Assembly: GCA_034675265.1 (NCBI GenBank)
Contig: JAUCDK010000005.1
Span: 1 to 50,492, forward strand
Reading direction: 5' to 3'
DNA: 50,492 bases
Source of the DNA: UBA7396 sp034675265
GTDB lineage: Bacteria > Patescibacteriota > Gracilibacteria > BD1-5 > UBA6164
Part shown: piece after piece, positions 1 to 9,500 of the stretch
Position numbering within the stretch: position 1 is the first letter of the stretch
Layout: the number at the start of each line of letters is the position of its first letter
The notes under the pieces: model-generated
What the model was told of the DNA's origin: nothing
Databases searched by the model: none
The model's input: only the letters and a program-made list of their open reading frames with translations
Position numbers and translations under genes: made by a program

Positions 1-167
1 ATTTTTACTTTTCCCTCATCCATGGGTATTTCACCTAAATCTCTATTATTGTTTATAATACTTATTTGAGAGTTTGAAGGTGTATTATTTTCTATTCCAT
101 TATAAATATAAACCAAAGTAGTTCATATTCAAATTATTAGAAACAATGGTATCATAGTTTTTTTCAT
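1..167 (-). CDS. Signal-anchored protein, partial (cut by window edge)
   Basis: The N-terminal part (about 55 residues) of a gene whose 3' end lies outside the window. It starts with MKK and a hydrophobic stretch (residues about 4-22), then a polar Asn-rich segment, as expected for an exported or membrane-anchored protein. The start lies 12 nt after the stop of the CusA-like fragment, so the two probably share a transcript. The position suggests a partner of a metal efflux or copper module (adaptor, periplasmic metal protein), but too little is visible to assign a family. Confidence 0.6.
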
Positions 168-179
168 AATATAGAAAAA

Positions 180-782
180 TTAAATTATAAAGTTAGGAGA
201 TATTAGAAATCTTCTTTTTCATAATGAAGTGATTGTTCACTTGCTTTTTTTTCAGAAATGATAGTAAATTCCAGGTCTAATAAATAACTCAACCAAAGTA
301 GAAAATATAATTCATCCAAAAATTACAGTCGCAAGAGGATTTAAAAATTCTTTTCCGGTTGCATCTCCAGCAATAAGCAGAGGAATAAGAGCAAGTGAAG
401 CTGTAAGAGCTGTCATCATTACTGGAATAACTCTTTCTAAAGACCCTTTTATTACTAACTCTTGTGACCACTCCATTTTATCTACTTTCATCAGATGTAA
501 ATAGTGAGAAATAAGCATAATACCATTTCTTGATACTATTCAAATAAGAGAAATAAATCAAACCAGATGTGCGGTTGATATAACATTTCCAGAAATTAAA
601 ACAGCAATCATACCTCACAAAAATGCACTCAGTACTCATAAAAATATTTGTCATACTAAAACGATACTTCTAAAATGCCAGAATAGTATAAGTGTTACTG
701 AAATTAATACAAATATTGCAATAATAAACAGTCTTTGACTTGATTCTTTTTTGCAGAGAAAAATGGCATCAAAAAAAGCCTA
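180..782 (-). pseudogene. 5'-truncated CusA/CzcA-type RND heavy-metal efflux pump fragment
   Basis: About 200 residues are readable with TGA = Gly, ending at TAA (180-182). They match the C-terminal membrane half of heavy-metal RND pumps: hydrophobic helices, the motif SRNGIMLISHY, a PVMMTALTASLALIPLL-type segment, then a terminal helix with LVELFIRPGIYY. Family members are about 1,040 residues, so roughly 80% is missing. The frame is closed upstream by TAG (780-782) and no plausible start lies near it; the first in-frame ATG (609-611) is inside a helix. This looks like a 5'-deleted remnant rather than a working pump. It sits beside a multicopper oxidase, so the ancestral cluster probably exported copper or silver. 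Confidence 0.75.
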
Positions 783-815
783 TTTTTCAATGTAATAATA
801 GATAGTTAATTTTTT

Positions 816-1205
816 TTAAGTATTTGATTTTATTATTTTAATGAGTTCGACATAACTATAATTTTTTATATCCTTATTGAGATAAGGAGGAGAGTTGATT
901 TTTAAATATAGAATATCTTTATCAAGTGGAGCATAAAAAGCAATATGAGTAAAATCTAGAGTAATTTTTATAATAAAGTTTTTTAAAATATTTTCACTGC
1001 TGTGTTTTATATCTTGATCAAAATCTACTATTAAACTACATATTGGCATTGAACTCTTTTTTGAGTGAGAGTCTGTATGAAAAGAATGATTTACAATATT
1101 ATGATTACTTAAATCTTGGTTACTTGAAAGAGCCATAACTGAATTATGGCTTATAAATGAAAAGAAGTAAATAATGAGTGTAATAAATATTGTAAAAACT
1201 TTCAT
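816..1205 (-). CDS. Small secreted protein next to copper genes, unknown function
   Basis: A 129-residue protein with an N-terminal hydrophobic signal sequence (residues about 4-24) followed by a short polar region with several His, Ser and Met residues and one Cys, then a mixed domain rich in Ile and Lys. It contains no TGA codons, unlike most neighbours, which is unremarkable at this size. It lies between the multicopper oxidase and the RND remnant on the same strand. The His residues just after the signal sequence could bind metal, but this is inference from context only. No family recognised. Confidence 0.65.
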   Translation of the reverse strand: MKVFTIFITLIIYFFSFISHNSVMALSSNQDLSNHNIVNHSFHTDSHSKKSSMPICSLIVDFDQDIKHSSENILKNFIIKITLDFTHIAFYAPLDKDILYLKINSPPYLNKDIKNYSYVELIKIIKSNT

Positions 1206-1216
1206 ATTTTTAAAAA

Positions 1217-1241
1217 GTTATTTTATTTTATTTTATTTTAA
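1217..1241. repeat. TTTTA short tandem repeat
   Basis: About five copies of a 5-bp TTTTA unit lie between the multicopper oxidase and the downstream small secreted gene, about 12 nt upstream of the latter's start codon. Slippage here would change the spacing of that gene's leader. A weak hairpin with CCC/GGG arms follows at about 1245-1258. It could be simple AT-rich sequence. Confidence 0.4.
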
Positions 1242-1277
1242 GTATCCCTTTATGGGGTAAGAATTTTTTAGTATAAA

Positions 1278-2918
1278 TTATTCTTTTACTGAAAAATGCA
1301 TCATCATTCCAGAAAATAAATGTTCAGATATATGACAATGTGCCATCCATTCTCAAGAATTACTCATGTCAGCAATGATTTCAATAGTTTCTCAAGTTTT
1401 GATTAATACTGTATCTTTCCAAACAAGATTCGTTTGTTTTTCTCAATTCCTTTCAATAACAAGAAACCTTTGTCAGTGAAGATGAAATGGATGTTGCATA
1501 GGGTGAGCTCAATTTTTCTTATTCTCAATCTTTATTTTAACGACTTCACCTTTTCTAAATTCCCAATTTATATCCATATTTTCTTTTTTGGTATCTTGGT
1601 CTATTATCTTCCATTCTAACATTTTTGAATTAGAATTTTTATTCATCATTGGCATCGTATCTTCGTATTCTATATCTTGATTACTTCCATGTCACATAGA
1701 CATTCATCATCACATCATACCTCAAAGTTCATTTTCTGATACTCATCATTTTACTCAAACTTTTCATAATTCTAAAGTAAGATTTTTATCTATTTTTTTA
1801 TCAAAATATGGTCTAAATCTGTCTATATCAGCAATAACATTTTTATTTTCTTTGAGAGTTTCAAAGTTTGTTACATATGAGGTTTCAACTGGTTCATCAG
1901 AAACGATTACTTTTCATAAATTATATATTTCCTCAGGAGTTGCATTTTGTATTTCAAAACTTCCACTTTCTGGAGCATAAAGGTCAACTATATATCTTTC
2001 TCAAGGTGAAATAATAAGATTATCAATAAAACTTTCTTTTTCATAAGTTCCGTTATCTCATCCAACCAATTTCATCTTTAATCCTGGAATTTTATAATTG
2101 AAAACTCTCGTATTGGCTACATTTGTTAAATATACTTTCACTACTTCTCACTTTTTCATATTAAAAGTATAATTAGCACTTCCATTGAGAAACATAGTAT
2201 TTCCAAATCTTCCCATGAGAACATAATTCGTAAAATCTTTATAAAATGGTTTTAATTTATCACCATTTAAGGCAATATCATCTAATATTATTGGTGATTC
2301 ACGATTTACTTCTGAGTAATAATTTTCATCATCAGGTTCAACTATATAGTTGCCGTAAAGTCAAAGTTCTTGTTGTATATCTTCTCTTAAATGTGGGTGA
2401 TACCAAAATACTCACTCATCAGGAAAACTTAACTCATAGGTAAATGAACTTCCATATTTTATTGGTTCTTGCTTTCACTTCATATCTTTTACTACTCAAT
2501 CAAACATATCACTAAGTCTGAGTCCATGAGAATGCAAAGTTGTTTCTAAATCTATAACTTTATTTACTAAAGTTACCTTTGCTCTGGTTCCAATTTTTGT
2601 TTTAATAATCGGACCAGGAACACTTCCGTTATATGCCAGCATTTCCACTAGTTTTCATCAAATATCTTTTTTTATTTTTGTGATTTCAATAATGTAGTTA
2701 TCTCACTCTTTTAAAAATACGGTTTCTTGTTTTTTTTCAGGGATAGCTTCTTGTCAGATTCAATATTTTAATTCTTGATTAGAAGTGTTTGTTTTATAAG
2801 TATCACCTTCCATCATTCATCAATGCATACCTCATCATAAATCGATTTTATTATTTCCTCAACATGATGTCAGTAATCATAGGGTAGTGAGTAGGAGGAT
2901 TATTTTTATTGTTTTCAT
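1278..2918 (-). CDS. Lipoprotein multicopper oxidase (CueO/CopA-like)
   Basis: 546 residues. The signal peptide ends in a lipobox (LLTSC, Cys about residue 19), so it is probably anchored to the membrane outside the cytoplasm. Copper ligands are visible: HSHG in the first cupredoxin domain, WYHPH at residues 172-176, HPFHLHG in the last domain and HCHISEH (HCH at 527-529) followed by GMM near the C-terminus. This is the full trinuclear/type 1 copper set. Two Met-rich stretches (after the lipobox, and before the last domain) resemble those of cuprous oxidases such as CueO. Expected reaction: oxidation of Cu(I) or other substrates with reduction of O2 to water. The substrate is inferred from the neighbouring RND remnant. 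Start chosen at the ATG giving the signal peptide. Confidence 0.92.
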
Positions 2919-3226
2919 ATATATTTTTTAGAAAAATTATACCTGGGTAGTAGGTATAATATTTGGATTTTTTTGAAAGTCAAATTTAAGTTTTTTATTA
3001 TATATGTATTTTTTAAAAGAATGATTAGCCCCCAATTTTTTAAACAACTACTTTAGAAATAACTATTTATAATTAACTAAATATATTTTTTTATGTAACA
3101 TTTGTAACATTTCCTTGATTTTTTCACAATGCCCCATATACTAGATTTACTAAATTGTAGAACCTCTATGGTATACAATAAAAGTCAGTAGTGTGACCTA
3201 GTTGCCTTGCCATTTATAACAAAACT
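2919..3226. promoter_or_regulatory. Divergent promoter region with operator-like inverted repeat
   Basis: Gene-free 308 bp. For the minus-strand oxidase, TTGACT (2978-2983) and TATTAT (2956-2961) are 16 bp apart. A perfect 9-bp inverted repeat, ATTATACCT/AGGTATAAT (2936-2944 and 2952-2960, 7-bp spacer), overlaps the -10 and start region, as a repressor site would. For the plus-strand gene, TTGATT (3115-3120) and TATACT (3137-3142) are 16 bp apart, followed by a leader of about 80 nt that is less AT-rich than its surroundings. A direct repeat of TGTAACATT lies at about 3094-3110. No protein-coding signal seen. Confidence 0.5.
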
Positions 3227-3646
3227 ATGAGATCAAAAGATTATTTAAAAAATTCACTTCCAAAAACTGAGATTAAATCAACTGCAAAATTTAATGGAAA
3301 TTTTGAGGAAGAACTTACTAAAACTATCAATATTTTTTGAGAATATTTAGATAAAAATTTAGAAAAAATATTTGAACTTGATTATATAGATATAGGAAAT
3401 AAAACTATTAAAATCAAGGTAAATGATAGTATATTATTTATCCAAAAAATAGTAAATATAGTGATTGATTATAATGCGGTTGATGAAAAATATGGAAATA
3501 TTAGAGTTGAAGTTACAGTAACAGAATTATCAAGAAAACCAAAATTTTATTTGATTTGAAAATTACATGTTTTGGAAAGAGATAAAATATGTGAAAAATG
3601 ATTATCAGTTATTAAAAAAGCAATTGAAGAAATTAGTGAAGAATAA
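3227..3646 (+). CDS. Small soluble protein, unknown function
   Basis: 139 residues with no signal peptide or membrane segment. It is rich in Lys, Glu and Ile with alternating strand-like stretches in the middle and a Lys/Glu-rich C-terminal helix containing one Cys. It is read through several TGA (Gly) codons. A strong terminator follows at once, so it is probably monocistronic from the promoter at 3115-3142. No family recognised. Confidence 0.7.
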
Positions 3647-3647
3647 T

Positions 3648-3674
3648 AAAAAACTCCCCTTAGGGGAGTTTTTT
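3648..3674. terminator. Bidirectional intrinsic terminator
   Basis: Perfect 12-bp stem (AAAAAACTCCCC with GGGGAGTTTTTT, loop TTA) between two convergent genes. U-runs are available in both directions. Confidence 0.9.
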
Positions 3675-3675
3675 A

Positions 3676-4596
3676 TTATTTTGTAAATACTGAATCAATT
3701 AATTCATAAGATCTAATTTTTTGCAATTGTTGTTTTGTTGCGTTTGCTACATTTGACAATAAATTTCCAGTTTCAGAATAAAGAGCATATGTTTCAACTT
3801 TATCTGCAAAATCAGATTCTTTTTTAATAGAAGCAAGAGTTTCTTTTTTTGAAGCTTCATTTTTAGAAATAAGAGATTTTAATTTTGTTTGAGATTTTGT
3901 AAGAATTGCTTTATAATCATTTCTTGCCATTTTATCTCCTAATTTTTCTAAATAAGTTTCAAGACTTCCTGCATCATAGTATCCAAAGTAACTTTGATCT
4001 GGGTCTTTTTCATTTTTAAGAGTTTCTAAAATATTTTCTTTATTTCCAATGCTTACATATGCTGGATTTGCTAAATTTAATTTTTCACCATTTGCAAATT
4101 CTGCAACGAGAGTAATAGTAACATTTTTATATTCATCTTTAGAAAAATCTTTTAATAAATCAGCAGAATTAAAAGTATATTCAGTTTTTCCTTCTGTAAA
4201 GTTTACAACTTTATAGTTATATTCTTTTTCTACAGTATCAATACTCATCATATCAGCTTCTAAAGCAAGTCATTTTGCATAAAATACATTATTCCCTTCT
4301 TCTACTAAAAAATAGATTTTTTTCGCTTGTTCTTTGATTTCAGCTGGAATAACTAAATCTTCAGTTTTAATTTTTTTAGTAAAATAAGTTTTACTATTAT
4401 AATCATTATCTTGGACTATTTTATTATTTCTGATTATTGTATCATATTTTTGAAGTAATATTTCAGTAGTGTTTGTAGGTAATTCTTGAACAGTACTTGT
4501 TGTAACTACTGGTGCTACTTTTACAGCTTCATCTGCGAATACATTTCCAGTTAATAATAATCCTGAAGTTAATGTTAATGCGATTACTTTTTTCAT
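3676..4596 (-). CDS. Secreted protein, unknown function
   Basis: 306 residues. A clear Sec signal peptide (MKKVIALTLTSG..., probable cleavage after VFA near residue 21) is followed by a Thr/Val-rich linker, a mixed domain and a Lys/Ser-rich helical C-terminal half. The start was placed at the ATG beginning the signal peptide (4594-4596) rather than an in-frame ATG upstream, because the promoter lies in between. The signal peptide, leader and promoter closely resemble those of the downstream gene 4713-5300, suggesting paralogous regulation. A single TGA is read as Gly near residue 109. No family recognised. Confidence 0.8.
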
Positions 4597-4640
4597 AATT
4601 TTAAAATTAAAATATAAATTATTTTGCGTTATTGCAAATA

Positions 4641-4671
4641 CTATAACTATTCTGTTTAAAAAAAGTGACAA
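4641..4671 (-). promoter_or_regulatory. Promoter of secreted-protein gene (TTGTCA-N18-GTTATA)
   Basis: Reading the minus strand, TTGTCA (4666-4671) and GTTATA (4642-4647) are 18 bp apart. The same two elements with the same spacing precede the next secreted gene (5337-5366), and the leader between promoter and start is nearly identical there, which supports both. Confidence 0.55.
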
Positions 4672-4677
4672 AAATTA

Positions 4678-4707
4678 AAAAAAGTCTGAATTTCTTCAGA
4701 CTTTTTT
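4678..4707. terminator. Intrinsic terminator between two secreted-protein genes
   Basis: 13-bp perfect stem (AAAAAAGTCTGAA/TTCAGACTTTTTT, loop TTTC). It follows the stop of the gene 4713-5300 on the minus strand, so the two secreted genes are separate transcription units. Confidence 0.88.
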
Positions 4708-4712
4708 ATCTA

Positions 4713-5300
4713 TTATTTCCCTGCTTTATCAATAGCATTTTGTAAATATTTTAGTTTTTCTTCTTTTTCAGTAGAAACTTTTTTAGTAGTTAAAGTAACT
4801 TCTATTTTTTTAGAAAGTGCTGTAAAAATAGATTTTTGTTTTTTTGCAGAAAATTTTTCAAGTTTTGTAAAAACAGTTTCTACTTTATTTTTAAAAGCTT
4901 CATCTACATTGAAAACAATTTCAGTTGGAGTCATTGCCATATCAAGAGTTATAATTTGGTCTCTTTCTATAGATAATACTCCATTAATAGATTCAACTTT
5001 TTTCATATCTTCTGGTGAATTAAGTTGTACTGTAACGATATATCATTCTCATTGAGAGAAAATAATATCTCAAAATGTTGCTCCAGTTACTTTTTCTAAA
5101 TCTTTTTTAAAAGTTTCTAATCTTTCTTTTGTATCAAGAGTAACAATATAGTTATTATTATTGAAAATAGCATCTTGAGTGCTTACTTCAAATGTAGAAA
5201 ATGTATTAATTGTCATCATTTCATTATTTGTTTCATTAGCAAATGCAGGAGTAGTAAATAAAGCAGTTGATACAAGTGTTAATGCGAGTAGTTTTTTCAT
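4713..5300 (-). CDS. Secreted protein, unknown function
   Basis: 195 residues with a Sec signal peptide (MKKLLALTLVS..., probable cleavage after AFA near residue 20). The mature part is acidic and Thr/Asn-rich, then Lys-rich and helical, with no Cys. Start placed at the signal-peptide ATG (5298-5300). Upstream in-frame sequence overlaps the promoter. The shared promoter, leader and signal peptide suggest the gene at 3676-4596 is co-regulated with it, although the mature domains are not obviously similar. No family recognised. Confidence 0.8.
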
Positions 5301-5336
5301 AATCTCAAAATTAAAATATAAAATACTTGTGCTTGC

Positions 5337-5366
5337 TATAACAGATAGTTTGTAAAAAGGTGACAA
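5337..5366 (-). promoter_or_regulatory. Promoter of second secreted-protein gene
   Basis: TTGTCA (5361-5366) and GTTATA (5337-5342) on the minus strand, 18 bp apart, identical in sequence and spacing to the promoter at 4641-4671. The following leader (TATATTTTAATTTT) is also shared. Confidence 0.55.
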
Positions 5367-5380
5367 AATGTTATATAAAA

Positions 5381-5941
5381 TTATTTTTTTTCAAATATAA
5401 TTTTATATTCTTTATGAAACACATTATAAATATTTTGTAAACTATTAATTTTATTTGTTTGAGAAATGATATCCATACCTCTATCATCATATAAATTAAT
5501 AGCTATTCATTTATTAAAATTAAAATAAAAACAGTCTAAATATAACTGAGGAGAAATTCAAAAATCTTTCTCAATGATAGCTTTATTTATAGTATTTATT
5601 TCGCTAAAATTAATTTTACAAAAAAAATAAAAATTATTGTTATCCTCTTTTTTTATTATCATTTTTTCTTTACTGTGCTCTATTATTCAAAATAATCATC
5701 TTTCTTTTAATAATTTGATTGTGTTATTAGAAAGTTTTTTATTTCAAATTAATATTATTCATATAAAAATATCATCATGTATAAAAAAATTTTTAAAAAT
5801 TTTTTGTAATTTTATTAATAGTTTAGGTAGCTGTTTTTCATTATAATCAAAATAAAATCTAATTCTTGGATAAGAAGTATGATTTAATCCATCCCAATCA
5901 ATTTCTGGAAAATATGTATATATGTCTTTTAAAATTTTCAT
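5381..5941 (-). CDS. Putative immunity protein of orphan Rhs tip (DUF3885-like)
   Basis: 186 residues, cytosolic, no signal peptide. The N-terminal half carries YPRIRFYFDYN and a Lys-rich helix. The C-terminal half has a YDDRGMDIIS motif, which as I recall is typical of DUF3885, a family found beside polymorphic toxins. It starts 3 nt after the stop of an Rhs C-terminal fragment (5945-6125), the normal toxin-then-immunity order. It likely neutralises the toxin tip that this fragment once encoded. The family call is from memory of the motif and should be treated as moderate. Confidence 0.6.
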
Positions 5942-5944
5942 AGA

Positions 5945-6125
5945 TTATTTTTTAAAAATATTAAGATTACTATCTGCTGTTCATATTCTTTTTAACTTTC
6001 ATGAAATTTTTTCAAATACTTTCCATATTCATCAATTATGTGATGTATTATCAAGTTCTTTTCCAGTAAAGAGGTAATTATTTTTAAAAGTATTACTTCT
6101 TTCTAAAACTCTGGTAGAACCATAA
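5945..6125 (-). pseudogene. Orphan Rhs C-terminal tip remnant
   Basis: An in-frame fragment of about 60 residues with no start codon. Its first part repeats the Rhs core of the large upstream gene (GSTRVLERSNTFKNNYLFTGKE). It then departs into an unrelated tail of about 35 residues ending TAA at 5945-5947. The DNA of the shared part is 75/77 identical to 7241-7317. A TAA lies about 9 bp upstream of the fragment, so it is not translated as part of another protein. This is the usual structure of an orphan Rhs-CT, but the toxin portion looks shortened compared with the 155-residue tip of the main gene. Confidence 0.8.
6049..6125 (-). repeat. Rhs core duplication, copy 1 (orphan)
   Basis: 77 bp matching 7241-7317 at 75 of 77 positions, in the same orientation. 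Both copies encode the end of the conserved Rhs core. Recombination between them would delete the current tip and its immunity gene and attach the orphan tip to the full-length Rhs protein. Confidence 0.9.
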
Positions 6126-6135
6126 AGAGATTATT

Positions 6136-6567
6136 TTATATCTTTTGTTTCCAATAGTTAATTACTTCATCATATTTATTTTCAATTTCTCAGTTATTAT
6201 CATTTCAGAATAAATATAATACACTTAAAGCTCAATATAATCATTTATCATTTTTTAAATTTTCCATAGATTCTAATATTTCTATATTTGATATATTACT
6301 TCAATTTAAAATTTTTGTTCATAAATAGATAATATTTTGTATTGAATAATGTGTAATATTTTTATTAATATAGTCTAATAAAAATATTACCTTTTTTTTC
6401 TCAATTTTTCATTGTAAACTTTTAGGGATGTTAAAAAGTTCATAAATAATTCAAAAAATACAGTTATCTGAAATATTGATTGCTGTATCAATAATAAATT
6501 TTCACTTTTCAATATCGTCATATGGAAAATTACAGTCAATACTGTTTAAAAAATCTTGTTCATTCAT
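6136..6567 (-). CDS. Putative immunity protein for the Rhs toxin
   Basis: 143 residues, soluble and mostly helical, rich in Ile, Asn and Glu, with no signal peptide. It starts 14 nt after the stop of the Rhs gene and ends 10 nt before the orphan Rhs fragment, exactly where a cognate immunity gene should be. The start is the ATG at 6565-6567; a second ATG is not needed. No family recognised, so the function rests on position alone. Confidence 0.65.
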
Positions 6568-6581
6568 AATATAATAATTAA

Positions 6582-9500
6582 TTATTTAGGGAGTCCCCAC
6601 TTAATTGACTTAAGCCACTCAATTTCTTTCTTTAGTAATTCTTTTCATCAATGTTTCCAAGTTCAATTAATATTGAGAGCTGAATTATTTTGCTTAAAAT
6701 GTATATGTGGTTTTTCATATTCTCATAATCTTTTATAATCTATTCTTTCAACATCCTTAGGTGCTTTTCATTTGTCAATTTGGTTACTTATTTTATTAAA
6801 ATTTGGTTCATTATCTTTTTTAGGCTTTTTCCCATTTCCTCAACCTCAACCACTTCATCAACTTATATTTGTATTTCCAGATTTTACAAAATTTTGTACT
6901 TTTGACTCAGTGGTTTTTTTAAGATAAGAAACACTATCTGATATCTTATCAATTACCTTATCTGTGTATACAACTAATGCTGCTCCTATAGCTAACTCAA
7001 CAGTTTTTGCTAAAAAAGTTGATAAGGCTGGAATGGCAATTGCAATCTCTCCACTTGGATCTACATAAATAATAGGATTATTTCTTGCATAAGAATAACT
7101 ATTTAATTGTTGAGGATCTTGTAAAACTTGTAATCATCTTTTAGTATTTCAAAGTTCCAAAAAAACTCTATCTTGAGAATAAAATCTTCAAATATTAGGA
7201 TTATAGTATCTTGCTTCAAAGTATTGTAGAGAAGATTCATTATCAAATTCTTTTCCAGTAAAGAGATAATTATTTTTAAAAGTATTACTTCTTTCTAAAA
7301 CTCTGGTAGAACCATAAGGATAATAATCTGATTTTTGTAAAACACTACCATTTTGACTTAAATCAATACTTCCTCATCAAAGATGGTCAGAAATATTATA
7401 AATAATACTTTCAATATTATTTTTATTCTCAACAGTAAATATTTTTTTCCCTCAAAGAAAGATATATTTATAACTTACTGCTTCTGATAATGTATTTCCA
7501 CTTCCATCTTGGGTATAATTTGTAATGATTTCAAAATCATTATTTAAATATTGATGTAAAGTAGTAGCGTTCTCTTTTTTTACTCTATTAGAATTATTAT
7601 CATATAAATATTGAGTTTGAATTCATTGTGTATTTGAAGTTAATAATTCTTGTTTTGAATTATATATATAACTTTTATTTATTCAATTTATTATTTCATT
7701 ATTTATATTTCAATTATTATCATAAGTGAGTGTATTGCCAGATCAAAATTGAGAAACTGCATGAGGATTAATACCATTATATGAATAGTTTCAAATTAAA
7801 GAATTACTTATGATATTTCAAATACTATCATAAGAAAATGAAGTAGAAGTAGAAATATTATTTTCATCTGTAATTTGAGAGGTAAGAAGTCTATTTAAAT
7901 CATCATAAGTATAATTTACACTCTTTTTGATTCATAAAGTTGCTGTATCAGTAATATTACTAATATTTCAAACGGTATCAAAGGAATATGTTATATTTTG
8001 GAAAAAATTATTTTCTCCTCAACTATCATATGCTTGTGCTTGAAATTCTCAAGAAGATATATTATTGCTATTTGATGTTAAAATTCATACAGAAAATCAG
8101 TGATTTTTTGCTCATCATAAATATTCAGTTTTATAATCATATTCTAAAATATATTTAGTACTTGGAGTGATAATTATAGAATCTGGAGTTACTCAAAAAT
8201 ATCCTCAATCTGTATTTCTTACTTCTATAACTCATCCATTTGATTCCATTTCTAAAGTATTATTTGAAATACTTGCTTTATTTAAAGAATGAGAAAAATC
8301 TACGTGCCATCAAGATTGATTATTTCAACCAAACCATCAAATAGTATTTAAACTACTATTTCCTTCAAAATTTCAATTTTTAATTAATTGTATTGATTCT
8401 TCTCATTCTTTTACTAGGCGTATATTTTTTACCCAAGCCTTCATTTTTAAATTTGAATCCCATATATGAGCATAAACTAAAGGAGATATATTTAAGAAAT
8501 TTGCATTTTCTGAAGTTGTAAATTCATATCTTATATGTTTAAATCAATCATTATATGCTTTTTTACTAATGAGCCTATATCAATATTCATAATCAAAATT
8601 TTCTTCTTGTATAAGTCAATTAGAATAGGTTTCTTTTTTAGGAGTATTATTTGCTTCGTATTCAATATTTGAAAGAATTTCATTTCCTTGGTAACTCACT
8701 TTATATACATATCAATTTTGATATGTATAAACAGTATCTTTATTGTAAGGATATGTGATTTTTCTAATATTTCCTGCTAAATCAAATTCATATTTTAATG
8801 TATAATTACTATCAGAATATATTTTTTTATCTTCTATTTTTTGTCCATAGTAATTATAAATATATTCTTCACTATAATTATTTTTTATTGTTTTTGTAAG
8901 TTGTCCTTTCGCAAAACTTCCATTATCATAAATAAATTGATTTGATTCATTTCAAAAGCTTTCTGTGAGAACTCTTCAAAGATTATCATAAGTATAATTT
9001 ATAATTTCTCAAGACATTACCTTTTTAGAAGTTATCAGAGAATTATTATTGTAGGTATATTCAATATTTCAGAAATTGGTAGCATTGCTGGTATGTAAAT
9101 CTTCTTGTTTTTTTATTCTTCCAATACTATCATAATAAAAATTCCTAATATTTCATTTTGAATCTGTAAATTTAGATAATTTATTGAGAAAATTATATTC
9201 ATAGAGGGTAGTATAATTTTGACCTCAGTTATATTCAATTACTTTTACAAGATTTCAAAAAATATCATTAAAATTTTCTTTCTTTACTCATTTTTGATTT
9301 ATTTCTGTAGTTTTTAATAAATCGTATTGAAATGAACTGGTTCATGTTTTATTGGTTTGAGAAAGAATTCTTCAAAGTGTATCAAAAGTAAGACTATTTC
9401 ATTTTTCTGATGAATCAATAGTTGAAAAATTTATATTATTTTCCCATCTTGGATAGGTTACAAATTCCTTTTCTCCTTTTTTATTGTACCTTGTTTTTGT

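Noticed and set aside
1217..1241. TTTTA repeat as a CRISPR or phase-variation array
   Set aside because: The unit is only 5 bp with no spacers, and it lies in a non-coding gap, so there is no evidence of a coding switch.
4251..4270. Apparent in-frame stop splitting a secreted protein into two genes
   Set aside because: The stop is TGA, which is Gly in this organism. The two halves are one 306-residue protein.
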